DNA from: Halictus rubicundus
Taxonomy: Eukaryota; Arthropoda; Insecta; Hymenoptera; Halictidae
NCBI RefSeq assembly: GCF_050948215.1
Contig: NW_027488590.1
Coordinates: forward strand, 692,001-756,000
Length of the DNA: 64,000 nt
Direction of reading: 5' to 3'
This document shows, one piece after another, positions 32,480 through 44,009 of the stretch. Each line of letters starts with the position of its first letter. The first letter of the stretch is position 1. The notes beneath the pieces were generated by a model. It did not search any database. It worked only from the letters and a program-made list of their open reading frames with translations, and was not told the origin of the DNA. A program made the position numbers and the translations under genes.

Positions 32480-34645
32480 AACTCTTGAAACTTTTAATCA
32501 CGCTATAGTTTGTTCCACATTCGTGCGATCGCTGAAACGTGTCGCATCGATACTAACGATACCGTCGATAACTTCGATAGCGGAGGTGACCTATCAATTC
32601 GAACCGTTGTTGGCAATTTCCAATCTGTAATTGTTTCTCTCGTACGGAACGCAAGATGCTCGCGTCTCATCGAAATGCAAGCCCCGCTGGTCGTGCCCGG
32701 AACGTTGCAATGAGTTGAGGGAATAAAGACGCGATAAGATCGGCGCATAAATCACGGGGGAAAGCCATTCGGTGCTACATACATTGCAGGCTGTCTATAG
32801 GGTTGCCATTATTGTGGCGATTTTCTCACCGGCGCCGAGCGTTTTACGAGTGAACGGGTCGAAGCAAATTGCCGACTTTTTGCGAAATATGGCCGAGATC
32901 GAAGATAGACCGGCGAGGAACAGGTCTGCAACGTTTTGCAAGTTGGTAAAGTGCGGAAGAACATAAATGGTAGAAAAGAGTACCCGGAAGATTTATGTAA
33001 TCCTTGTTTCCGTGGGCAGGGGTATCTACCTAGCCCCCGAAATAAGGACAAGTAAATAATTCTGGGGACACTGTAAGTGTGTCGTACAAATTTGGATGGG
33101 GATCAAAAAACTTTTCCAGAAGATGCCCCATTATATTCTATCCTATATTGAAACTTTCGAGAAGAGTAATCGTTTATCAGATTCAGACTTGGACACTGCC
33201 CAAGATTAGTTAGCATGTGTATCTAGCGCCATCTTATTAGTAACGACCAACATTTTTACTTCAATCACACACAAATATAACGGACAATTTAACACGTTCG
33301 CTACTAGCATTTATTTCAGTGATAGTCTTCGTAATTACAATTTTTTTAACCCCAGACTCGCAATGAATGTTTCAAACAGAATCTGTTATAAGATCTGATT
33401 AAAATGATCTGATTAATTCAGATTAAAACTGGTGAAGATATTGTCTACAGTCCCACAAATAGTACTGTTTACTATAAATACAATATGAGGCCATCACTAT
33501 AATTTCTGAGGTACTTCATAACTTTGTTCACTAATCTAATGTTTAATTTCCTGATTTCTTACAACTGTATAAATGATAATCAATTTTATGTTGTCCTATA
33601 ATATTATTATAGATATTACTATACATATAATATTGTAACGTAATATAACATTAGTTTATAACAGACGATAAAAATAAATTGTATCATATATCAAATTCTT
33701 TATTTTTATATTTTAGGTACTGCATTTTGGAATTTTCACGATTTCTGTAACTTAAAATACTATACATTTTAAATATTAGAAAGGAAAATACTAAATATTA
33801 CCGATAATGAAAAAACTGCTTAATTTTCTGACGAAAATTTCAAATTCGATGGAACGGAGTCTGCGAGCAGAAACTGTCGAAGACAAACTCATCATAGCGC
33901 TCGCACATATGGTATCGATGGTAACCATCGATTCGCATTTTATTCGGCGCGAATTTGTTCCAATTTCGATATACTTCAGTCAGTCGCATCTTTTCACTCT
34001 TGACGACGAGTAGTAACACGACAATCGCTCGAAGACATTTCCTCTCTGGGTAATAAGGAGCGTCACCGAACATCTACAAGGAGCTCGAGGAGTGCACGAA
34101 AATTCCTCGGAATCCTGGAAAAATTTATGGTCCGGATGTTTACCGACGCGCTGAATTCTCTCGGGCTCTCTCAGGCAGCGCCAAGATACCGGTGGCTCTA
34201 TTTCGTTTCGCTCCTCCGGCGCTAGGGGGTGGCTATTAGTCGTAATTACTGGAGGAATAAGTCTCAGCTTAATACCTCCCGCTCGCACCCCTTTCATCTT
34301 TCACCTATCCGAGACGATATTCTCTCACCACCGTCGTCTTCCGGGGGTGTGAACCACTCTCCAGCTGGTTCTGCCGACCTTCCTCGCAAAATCTCTCTCG
34401 TCCGTACGACCTTCGTTTCAGCTCAAGCAGAATGGGACAGTGAGCAGGACTTGTCGCTTGCAGCTCAACGTTTTCTCATTCTCCCCTCTTGTCCATGCGT
34501 GTCGTTAAATCGAGAACTTGAACAGGACTGGTTCCTTTTTTCAAACGATTTCTTCGAATCTCGATCCGTATTCCGATTATCGAGCCATGCTCTAACCCGG
34601 TAGACTCCGGCATAACGCGATCAAAAAACTGTTTAGGAAAACTAT
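32480..34645. other. no gene; two GC-richer patches
   Basis: 32500-33030 and 33850-34620 are GC-richer with overlapping short frames on both strands (up to 124 codons at 34229-34603) and no recognisable domain. 33300-33780 is very AT-rich. ATCGATGGTAACCATCGAT near 33915 is a short palindrome. Confidence 0.4.
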
Positions 34646-34650
34646 ATATA

Positions 34651-34925
34651 CAGGGTGGGCCACCAGATATTACCACCTTGATTTAGGTCATTATCATTAT
34701 TATTCGCACCGAAAAATGTTTGGATGGATATTAAATGGTTTCTAGAGATGAATATACTGGAATTATTAGTTTTTTTTTTTTTTTTTTGTAGGGGAACACG
34801 TCAAGGACTTATGAGGTCAACTTTGATCTTTTAAATGGAACTACATATTTTCTTATGCACCGATCGATGCTGCTTTTTATTCTTTATAAAGAGGTGTTAA
34901 CCTATGTATGTCGAATGATTTAATT
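34651..34925. mobile_element. single arm of foldback family C
   Basis: CAGGGTGGGCCACCAGATAT begins directly after TA (34649-34650). The body matches the left arm at 11438-11660 (ATATTACCAC, GGGGAACACGTCAAGG, GTGTTAACCTA). The right half of the palindrome was not found. It contains a run of 18 T. Confidence 0.55.
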
Positions 34926-34929
34926 TATG

Positions 34930-35550
34930 ATTTATCCCAAAAGTTTTGGGAGAGAGATTGCGGTAGCAAATTTTCGTAAAAGATCGTCTATTTTTGTTGT
35001 GGATTATTCATGTTGTTTTCTCTCTAAATAAAAACCGTGTGTGCCAGAAGTGCATGAATTCTGGTTACATCTTTGACGATTTCTCAAAAAGGGCTAAAAG
35101 AGCGGCGATCAAAAAGCTTTGACAAAAGGTGTACAAACTGGTTACCCCCACCCTATTTGCTCAACTTAACCAGGATTGAATATTTTTTTTTCTTCAAATT
35201 GAAAATGGAAACGGAAGGAGGCTAATCCGATATGATTTTGCATATTCAATATATTTCGGTAGCTATCTTTTTTTATCATTTTGAATTAAAAATATCAAAT
35301 CGGTTTTCAGAGTTTGCATTTTGGTAAACGTGAATTCTTTCGTAAGTTTATTTGAGCGAGTAGCAAATTAATCTACACGATAGACTAAAACAATTACAAA
35401 ATTATTAGTTGATATTAACATCAATTTTTAGTAAAATATTGATATTTCTATAATTTTTTATTTGTTTTAATCTATTGAGAAAATTGATTTTTTATCCCTT
35501 AAATTTATTTTTGTAGCCATGGGTAAGGATTTAATCAGGATATGCTGGAT
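34930..35550. other. no gene recognised
   Basis: This is AT-rich, with nothing identified apart from the AATAAA candidate listed with the next feature. Confidence 0.4.
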
Positions 35551-35557
35551 AAAAGAA

Positions 35558-36060
35558 TTTATTTTTGGGTTAGGAACAGGGGTACAGGAAAGTGAGGTAT
35601 ATATTCAATTGCTCGCATTATAAATCACAATCATGCAAACTTTCTCTCATCACACGTATACTCTAGCTAGGTTCCGTGGTATTTTCGCAACCGATCCGAA
35701 GATGCTCTGTCCTCTCTCGCTCGACAAGGCGTCCAGGTATTATCGCCGTACTCTCCTTGTCGAGACGAGCGGCCAGGAACACTCTTCCGTTCCCTCTCGG
35801 CAGGCGTCCAGGTATTGTCGCCGTACTCTCCTGCCGAGCCCTGGGCGGCCAGGAGTTGACCCGTTCTCTCTCGTTCGACAGGCGTCCAGGTATTATCGCC
35901 GTACTCTCCATGTCGAACGAGCGACCAGGAACAGACTCCCGTCCTCTCCCGTTCTCCCGACAGGCGTCCAGGTATTATCGCCGTACTCTCCTGCCGGGGT
36001 GCTAATGCTAACCAAGAGCGGCCGTGGTCCTTACCTCGTCCTCTCTCTCGGAATAGCAAA
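35558..36060 (-). ncRNA. candidate structured non-coding transcript with four tandem hairpins
   Basis: Four hairpins repeat every 76-83 bp: stems 35720-35729/35755-35764, 35796-35804/35830-35838, 35870-35882/35908-35921 and 35956-35964/35990-35998. Each encloses a 25-nt loop beginning CGTCCAGGTATT and ending CCGTACTCT, differing at only one position. Stems differ between units but in paired fashion (CTCGACAAGG/CCTTGTCGAG; CTCGGCAGG/CCTGCCGAG; CTCGTTCGACAGG with its complement and one bulged A; CCCGACAGG/CCTGCCGGG with one A-C mismatch). Spacers share GCGGCCAGGA. The unit lengths are not multiples of three and the repeated peptide changes frame, so this is not protein coding. On the minus strand TATATAAATAG (36086-36096) lies upstream and AATAAA (35558-35563) downstream. 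Direction and ends are inference; the hairpins are seen directly. Confidence 0.45.
35718..36000. repeat. tandem array, 4 units of hairpin plus spacer
   Basis: The repeat unit is an inverted repeat of 9-13 bp, a 25-nt nearly constant loop and a 30-40-bp spacer. Starts are at 35720, 35796, 35870 and 35956. No further copy of the loop was found elsewhere in the window. Confidence 0.92.
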
Positions 36061-36085
36061 TAGGCCGAGTCCCTCCGTGATCCCT

Positions 36086-36096
36086 CTATTTATATA
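36086..36096 (-). promoter_or_regulatory. TATA box upstream of hairpin array
   Basis: On the minus strand this reads TATATAAATAG, a consensus TATA box, followed by GC-richer sequence. It would place a start site near 36060 and send transcription into the hairpin array. A plus-strand TATA-like site near 35595 (TATATATTCAAT on the other side) means the opposite direction is not excluded. Confidence 0.3.
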
Positions 36097-36210
36097 AATT
36101 CGTTGCTATCCGCGAACGTGAAATCAACACCCGGTCGTTAAGCGTGATTCGACTTTTCGAGCGCTCCCCTCGCGTCGCTTCCCCGCGTGATTGCCTACAA
36201 ACTCCCTTCG

Positions 36211-36230
36211 CGAAACTTCTAGAAGCTTGT
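36211..36230. promoter_or_regulatory. heat-shock-element-like site
   Basis: CGAAACTTCTAGAAGCTTGT contains GAA-2bp-TTC-2bp-GAA-2bp-TTg, three perfect alternating HSF pentamers and a near-fourth. It sits about 115 bp upstream (minus strand) of the TATA box at 36086. One such match per window is not unlikely by chance; its position is what makes it notable. Confidence 0.3.
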
Positions 36231-36269
36231 CGTTCCGCGTTTTGTTTTACTTTTCCGTCTCGAATTTTC

Positions 36270-38935
36270 TATACATGCTACATTTTTAAATATTTGATGA
36301 AAAGTTTAGCATCATCTGTGTACTCATCCACACATTTTTCTTACATATAAATTCTACATTATGAAAAGACATATTTTATACAATAGTGGGATGAATAATA
36401 TATTTTGATTGTATGTGTTCCGCAAAAGTTTAATTGTTTGCTTTTCTATTTACTGCGATAAAAGATTACTATTCATCAATACTATCAATACTATTCTAAC
36501 TTAACTCTAATTAATGCAAGAAAAAGAAAAAGATATTAAAACTGGTAATCCTATTTTGATTAATATTTCAGACTACTTCTTTCTTTCTTCCTCTCCTATC
36601 TGTTTATATAAACTACTAATTTGTTATAAAAAATAAATTGAACTTTCAGAGAATAATTTGTAATAAAAAATGAATAATTACTTGATATCATAGAATTGTT
36701 ACTTTAATTGTAACTTGCAGGTATTAGATATCTTTTGCGAATAAATAGTAGACGAATTAATCTAGGCAAAGATGTATGCCATTATTATATTATATATAAT
36801 ATATTATACGGATGAAATAAGTCGAGATGTTACCGTAGCAAATTCTAAATTTCAATTAAAATTCATATAATGCAATTCATTACCATGTTAGGGATCTCCA
36901 TGGTGTTCAAGCTGCTAGCAGACTTCCATCTTTTTCGACTAATTTTGATCGACATTTGAATGTCGTACCAACCGGTACCCCACTGCGGTGAAGACAAGTT
37001 TCCGGTGTAATAAGAGTAAATCGACACCCTTAGAACTCTGTCAGTTCATCTTCTTCCCCCGGGATTCATTAGTCTATGTCAGAAGCCGTTGTAAATGCAG
37101 CTGTGGCGGTCATGTGTCGATATTATTAATAGTAACGTCAATATAATACTTTAGTACAGGAAAGAAGTATGGAAATACGTAATCATCGTGTTTCCAATAT
37201 GCCGTGAATAACTACAAACGAATTACTAATAATCTGATTCTAAAGATGCGTATAGCAAAACTGAATCAATAATTAAAAATTTTGTGTGAACCTTTATTTA
37301 TTGTCAGAAAGAGTAATTATTACAGAAAATAAATACGACAATAACATTTTACATTTAAGCTGACATATACAATATTGTAGAGTACTCCATTTTTTTTACT
37401 TAATTATAACAAAAAATATCATTAATTAGATTTTGCACATTGCTATAAGATAAAATATAAACGTGAAAACGAATGATTGAAATGAATGAAAATTTCCGTG
37501 ATACTGTTGGAAAAATCGTGTCTCCCGTAAATGAGGAATCATCAACACCTTTAGATTTGCTTTACGTAATAAAGATGCCTGACGATTTGATTAACTGTAA
37601 TGATTTGACTTTGAGGTTAATATCTACTAAACTTTGCTAATAGTACTGCATTTAATGTATTAAATTCCTTTCTCCCGCCATTTTACTTGTGCTCTTTTTT
37701 TTTCTTTCCGCTCATTGTTATCATTTTAGATATTCTTCAACATGCTTCACTCCATTACGCCCCTCTTTTTATAATTCTTTCTCTATTGCTCTTTTTTCCG
37801 TCCCGACATTCATTCTCTTTTATCTGTCACATTTTTATTCGCGACGCGCACCTCGGTTCTATTCTCCTGTCTCTCCATCAGTCACGATTAGCGGTTCTCT
37901 TTAACAGTTGAGTTATCAACCAACATTTGGCTTTTGTTCCGTCCTATGTATATAGATGTTTCCATTGGGAATGTGTGCATAGTCGGTTAGAAGCTTGACG
38001 ACTGCCGCAAGTGATAAAATCGGAGAATCGAATCGGGGAGGGAAATAACACATAAAGATAAGGAGAAAAGCTTGGAAAGAGAATGGTTCACGCGGGAGGT
38101 GAGTTAAAGCGGTGTTAGAAGAAGAAAGAAGAAAATGGAGAAGCAAGAATGTATTACTAATCATTAGAGTAAATCAGAATCTTGAGCGAAAGGAGCATAG
38201 CCTGTTATTCAAGTACTTTTCTTGATTACTGTTCTTTACTAATATTCGAATTATTAATTTGTTACGATTAACAGCTTCAGAAATATTTGACATGAACGAC
38301 TAGCAAACCCTAAACATTTTTCCTGTATCATTGCCGAAGATTAAAAGCGTTTTTTTCTGAATACAGTGAAATGTACAGTGTGAGCTATACAATATGTTAC
38401 AATCTGTTTTTTCAAATCTGTAGCAGCTACTAACTTCATATTTGTTAAATTAAGTGGGGCAAGAGGGGTGGGAAGAAATTTTTGTAAGAAGGAAGGGCTA
38501 CAAATAAGATATCTACAATTTTTTAGAATGCGTCAGCATATTAAGCCCTTTCTATATTATTTTCTCCATAGCTGCAATCATTAGAACTTCTTTGTCCTTA
38601 ATAATTTCTTTGTAGAAACATAAAATTTATTGTAGGTCTATAGTTACTTTACTTACTTTACAAATACTTCAAGCAAATGTTACTCATTGTCAGTTCGATA
38701 AGTCTTAAAAATTTGTCATGTCTCACATTTTAGAAAAATCTTATGTAGACTAAATAATCAGCCATCATTTAATTTAAAAGAAATAAAGTCGATAGCTGAA
38801 ATAATTTTAGAACAAATACTTAGTAACAGTACACTTAACTCATTCTGTATAAGTACTAGAAGTAATACATTTTAATATAATGTATTACATATTTTGTATT
38901 AATATAATTTATATGTACATATATTAATACATATG
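36270..38935. other. no gene recognised
   Basis: Mostly AT-rich. 36780-36812 is an ATAT run. 37680-37900 is pyrimidine-rich and 38010-38165 purine-rich on the plus strand, which could be LINE debris, but no motif was found. Confidence 0.4.
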
Positions 38936-38937
38936 TA

Positions 38938-39172
38938 CAGGGTGTAAAGAAATGTTTGGTCTTCGCTGCCATAGGCGTATTCTTCATCTACGGAGAGATG
39001 AAGATCTGTAAAAAGTCAAATTTCTTTTTATTGTATTATATTCTACGTGTCATGTCAATAGAAAAAATTTGAGCTTAAAACTCAAGGTCACGGACAATTT
39101 TGCGACAACTTTTTTTTGCAGATCTTCATCGTTTCGATGATGCCGAATACGCCTATGGCTCTGTACACTCTG
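38938..39172. mobile_element. foldback MITE, family E, copy 1
   Basis: It begins CAGGGTGTAAAGAAATGTTT after TA (38936-38937) and ends ACACTCTG before TA (39173-39174). The arms pair around GCCATAGGCGTATTC / GAATACGCCTATGGC and GATGAAGATCTG / CAGATCTTCATC. It is 235 bp. A fuller copy is at 50033-50328. Confidence 0.72.
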
Positions 39173-39509
39173 TACATATATTCATATAATTCAAATAGTA
39201 CATTCAATTTCCTTTGTAAATTGCATTTTGTATGAACTTATTTATAGCTTACAACTCTCCACATACAGAATAATGATATACTTCATAAATAGAAGATTAA
39301 AATTTTACTGTACCACAGTTTCACAATTTTTTACTATAAATTTATAAATTTCTGAGAAAATGTATAGTCTAATTGTAATAGATAGATTACTATGGGGGAG
39401 CCAATTCCTGTGCCTATATTAATTATACTTATTTTTAAAGCATAATGAATATTAAAAACGAGATATTAAATTTTTTCATTCAAATCAGTTAATATACATG
39501 TACGTTGTA

Positions 39510-40047
39510 TTGGGTTGTCCGGATAGTTTGTGCCGATTTTTAAAGGAAATTCAAACGCAGTACATTTAAATTTCGATATACATTTATTGAATTATTATAA
39601 GTGCCATTTTGTCCCATAATCTTTCTCCATCTTTCACGGAACTTGTGTTTTTCGGCGAAAAACTTGTAAATGTGTTTTTTTATGTCGACCAAAGAGTTAA
39701 AGTTTTTGTCATTATGGGAATTTTGTATTGACTTAAAGAGATGAAAATCTGAGGGTGTAATGTCTGGTTAATAGGGCGAATGGGGTAGCACATCCCAACC
39801 AAGCTCCAACAGCTTTTGGAAGAAAAAAGCATCAAATGCCTAGAATTCACTCTGTTCCCTTCCATATTTAAGAGCGTATACAACTAAAAAAATTAATGTA
39901 TCCTAATCAAACTTATTTCTAAAAATGCCTGAGAGATCACCTTTTTGGACTATGTTACACATACCATTTGTTTTCAATCATTCTGACATATTCAGACTTA
40001 TCCTAATGCCACCTACAGAAAAACAACACGAACTTTCCGGACAACGT
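39510..40047 (-). mobile_element. mariner element, internally deleted, with transposase C-terminal relic
   Basis: Inverted ends TTGGGTTGTCCGGATAGTTT (39510) and, inverted, GTTGTCCGGAAAGTTCGTG (near 40030) are mariner-type, with TA on both sides (39508-39509, 40048-40049). On the minus strand 39530-39820 encodes the transposase C-terminus. The frame reads QKLLELGWDVLPHSPY, then a stop where the SPD serine is expected, then PDITPSDFHLFKSIQN, KNFNSLVDIKKH, KFFAEKHKFRERW and GQNGTY. This is the third-Asp region and tail of a DD34D transposase. At 538 bp against about 1.3 kb for a full mariner, most of the gene is deleted, so the copy is dead. Confidence 0.82.
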
Positions 40048-40049
40048 TA

Positions 40050-41509
40050 ATGTTCGTTATGCTTTAAAAATATGTATAATTAATATAGGCACAGTAATTT
40101 GCACCCCAAAGTAATTGGGTCTCTTACCCTAGATACCTAATAATTACTATGTATTTAGATCCAAACTACAGAGTGTCCCAAAAATGTTGTATTTCCTTGA
40201 AAGAGGTCACGTGAAATAACTTATTCCTTTGCGAAAATGTTTTCCGCCGCTTTGTCAAGGTATTATTAACGAAAAACATGGTCCAATCAGGGTGTGGCAA
40301 TAATGATCGGTTTCCGACTAAGCCAATGCCAAAGCCACAATCAGCGGGGCCCGTCGCCGTGCCGAAATATTATTTGAGACTCTATTGTCCGGAGCATAAA
40401 TATAAAGTTCAGTGAATGTATTATTAATCGCGCGAACAGAATTTTCATTCTGTAGACTTTTGAATGTATAATTTAAATAAAGAATATAATTTGTTGGGAT
40501 CATGGGTGCGGTGAGGCAAAGGTACGAGACACTTGCTGATAATTGCACATATTTTATAAAGGAAAAGTACTGTTAACTGATACATAAAATCCGACTCTCT
40601 CATTCAAGAGCGCGTACATCATCCGAGAGCGTTTCAGCGCACACCCCCCACCACACACACTCGTAGGGCGCGCATGCCCCGTCGCTCATCACACCGTCTA
40701 TGCATGTTTGACCATGTATATTGTAATTAAATATAACGTAATCACGTAGTGTGCATCGCATAAATAGGAGTATTTATTTTTCAACGATTTCGTTATTTCA
40801 TTTATGATTGCGATAGTGCATTTAAAAGTTACAAATACATCGCTAACAACATGCAAGAGACGTACTAAACGTTCATATCAGTATCTTTGCTCGTACCTTT
40901 TTTTATAGAAACTATTTTGCAGCATGCCTCAACGTACTTTGTCGTTGTATTGAATAAAGGTTTTGGATTAGTCTTCACCAGGTTCTCTGGTTATCGGATA
41001 TTGGAAACCAGAAATTTCCCAATTCGTTGTTACCTAAATGCACATTCCAGATTTATTTGTACGGCGTGTGCTCACACGAAAAGTATAAAATAAATATTCT
41101 TCCTGATTAAGAAAAACGTGGAAAATACGTGCAAAGAAGACGATAGTGGTACATGGGTAATGGCGGGGGGGGGGGTGGTGGTGTGTGTTGGATAAAACCC
41201 TTTCCCTGATAAAACACGTTTGTAATCCACGCTGCGAAACGCGACGTTGCAAAATCGCAAGAGCAAAAAGCATCCGTGCAGAAAACGCGAAAATCGCCTT
41301 GCTCCGGAAACTGTCGCATAATACATGATACTGGTCGGTATTGCTCCGCGATGATGGCAAAAGCATTTCGTCTGCTCTTAGCACGCGTTACTCGCATCAC
41401 GTTATCGTATAATTAGAAATTAGCTTTTTACGGAGCTTGCCTTTCACATGTCATCGTAAGACGCACAATGCTGATACTGCGGATTTTATGCATTTACGAT
41501 GAAAATGAA
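40050..41509. other. no gene; one TA-type element end and low-complexity runs
   Basis: CAGAGTGTCCCAAAAATGTT starts at 40169 after TA, the terminus of a degenerate element whose other end was not found. 40640-40665 is CACA/CCCC-rich, and 41165-41190 holds a G run followed by a GT run. No coding region was recognised. Confidence 0.4.
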
Positions 41510-41511
41510 TA

Positions 41512-41865
41512 CTGCGAGTCAAAGTAATATTCGGACACTTTTAAAAGGACGATCTCCTTTTTAATATCGGACTGAATTTTTTTGAGAAGTTAGAACAATT
41601 AGTTTACTACATGACGTGTAAAAAAGAATTTTGGAAAAATTGCAATTGGTCGGAATTACAGCTAAAATACTAAGAGTTGTATTTCATTCCTTTATTTTCT
41701 CTGGAATTCCGACCAATTGCAATTTTTTCAAAATTTTTCTGTCTTCATACCATGTGTGTAGTAACCTAGTTATACTAACTTCTCAAAAGAGTCCAAGTCG
41801 TATGGTTCAATATTTAAAAAGTTATCGTCCTTTTGAAAGCGTCCGAATATTACTATGATTCACTG
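41512..41865. mobile_element. foldback MITE, family F, both arms
   Basis: TA flanks both ends (41510-41511, 41866-41867). The left arm AAAGTAATATTCGGACAC and GAATTACA are mirrored by the right arm GTCCGAATATTACTATGATT. The centre pairs GCAATTGGTCGGAATT with its complement. It is 354 bp. Partial copies of this family lie near 43850-44003, 44998-45150, 48500-48672 and 53740-53985. Confidence 0.72.
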
Positions 41866-41869
41866 TAGG

Positions 41870-43848
41870 TGTACTAGTGAACAGTGAAGACATTAGAAGA
41901 ATTTAAGAATATTGAAAGAAGGAACACATTTTCATTTAATCTGTGTTCCTCTCAAAAGAATCAGAAAAGTCTAAAAAAGTTAAAAAAAAAATGAATGTTT
42001 AAAAATGAAAAAAGAAATTATAGTTTTCTTTATAAGCAGTTTATAAAAATTTCTGCTGCTTCTCCCACCAACCTCTCTTTCCTGCAGCACGCACCTTCGT
42101 CGCGTTCGCTGGTGTCTCGCGTCTTCGTTGCCCCACGACAGCTGTTATTCATTCGCGACAAAATGTCAGATGTAATACGAAATTTATGAAAATCGTGCTT
42201 GGAAACTAATTACAGAATGTCATCATTTAATGATAGGATACTTCGCAGACGGTTAACGGTGTTCGAAGCAATATTTATGATGCGAGAATCTCGCCATTGT
42301 TACCGGAATCCAAACGTTGGCGGACGTATGAAATATTAAAAAGCAGCGAACTCAACGCGAAATCAAAGTCGCCGAATTAATCTGATACTGCATGTAATTA
42401 ACGCAAGCTGTATATCGACGAGTAACATGGATTTGTATGCCAAAATTAAATTGTTCTCATCGCCATTATCGCCCTGCTTTTAAACAGATTATTTTAGATA
42501 TTTGATTTAAAGATGGAATCTAATTAAACTGAACGTCATCCGGAAAATTATAGCTTCAGGGTCATTTATAAACGAGGATCAAAAGTATTAACGACCTACA
42601 TATTTTGCTCTGATTATTAAATTAGACGGTAAAACTTTATTATCGTATAAACGGTGCTACTGAAAGTAGTAATCTTATGATCTCATGACTTGTTATACCA
42701 TTTTGTGTTATACTACCCCTGCGAAAAATTATTCAATCAAACAAACCAAGTGTCTATCAATTCATATTTTGACCGATAAGAGTGAATCCAATGATGAAAC
42801 TTGTCACATACATATGAAGAAAATATTAATATAAAAATGAATATGCTTGTTTTTTTTTTTAAATCTGGGTTAGGTCGTGTTGTAGGTTAGAAAACGGAGT
42901 CTGTGCAGTAGCAACAGTTTTTTTCAAATATCTCGGACACGAAGGTCGTCCGGCGGTATCATGTAAAAAAGTTGTTCACAACTATACCCCCAACAATCGG
43001 TGGGTCTATATTGAAAATTTAAATAATATTACTAATTTTTAATTTTGCTGATCTGTGTCCATTATATGTACATATCCTGAATATTCCATCAACCCCGGTC
43101 AACGTTGCAATGAACTGCAAACTTAAGAATCGTGAAAATCAGGATTTTTATATCTTTCATGCCGGTCGTTTTTTTCGCATCAACCAATTTTGAAGAAATT
43201 TTCAGAATATGTGTAATTGACATAGATCTACAAAATGTATTTATTATGTGTTGTGGCGTCACCAACGTCGTAAAATTGAGGTAGTTACGATGTGACGCGT
43301 GCTCGCACAATCTTTAGGATGTATGCAAGCTGGTTGTAGGGTTATGGTCACAACACTGTTTAGTAACAATATATATGTATTTAACGAAAGCGGATGGTTA
43401 CTGTACAGCGAAGTGATTGCAAAAAAGAAGCGATAATACAGAGGCGAGAGTTCGTTGGTATCTGACGAGAACGGAGAAGAATCTTAAGAACGTTGACTAG
43501 ATAGATTCCCTCCGCGGATAGGGTTCGAATAGTGGGGGACCAATAATTGCATTTAGGGGCGGTTTTCGGCATTATGCAACGCCCACGAGCTGGTAGACAC
43601 TTAGCAGAGTTCGTCTAAGGAAGACGACACCAAGTCCCGCGTGTCTGGAAACCGTCCCATAAATTACGGGCCCCCTGGCGCTACAAGTGGGTCTACGCTG
43701 CGTCACGTGCCATCGAGAGCGGTACGGTCGAGCGGATTTTGACCATGAAAGTGCGCTGACATTTACCAGTCGCACCCTGGTCGTAAAGACATAAATTTGT
43801 TAAGGATGGAATAGGAGACTTTCTCGAAAGTGACGCAGCGTAAACCCA
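41870..43848. other. no gene recognised
   Basis: 42060-42480 and 43540-43780 are of more balanced composition with short frames only. 42850-43080 contains transposon-like TCTCGGACACGAAGGTC text without recognisable ends. No domain was found. Confidence 0.4.
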
Positions 43849-43849
43849 G

Positions 43850-44003
43850 ACTGAGATTGGGGTTGGCGACGCAACATTATGTTTTCAATATAGATCCACA
43901 GAAAAAGTTGTTATGGTGAAAGTTTGTAAATTCGTATGGTCTATTATTAAACAAAGTTATCGCCTTTTTAAATAAGTCGAATATTACTGGGATTCATTCT
44001 GTG
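43850..44003. mobile_element. right arm fragment of foldback family F
   Basis: AAAGTTATCGCCTTTTTAAA followed by TCGAATATTACTGGGATTCA matches the right arm at 41815-41865. It ends just before TA (44004-44005). Confidence 0.5.
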
Positions 44004-44009
44004 TATTGT

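Noticed and set aside
35718..36000. CRISPR-like array
   Set aside because: Regular hairpin repeats with spacers superficially resemble one, but spacers are similar to each other, spacing varies, and the surroundings are an insect genome without cas genes.
35718..36000. Hammerhead or other known self-cleaving ribozyme, or a microRNA cluster
   Set aside because: No CUGAUGA/GAAA core is visible, and stems of 9-13 bp with 25-nt loops are too short for microRNA precursors.
35633..36097. Overlapping long frames on both strands with repeated peptides (EYGDNTWTP on minus, RYYRRTL on plus)
   Set aside because: They exist because the hairpin units lack stops on either strand. The unit lengths are not multiples of three, so the repeated peptide changes frame along the array. 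The structure is at the nucleotide level.
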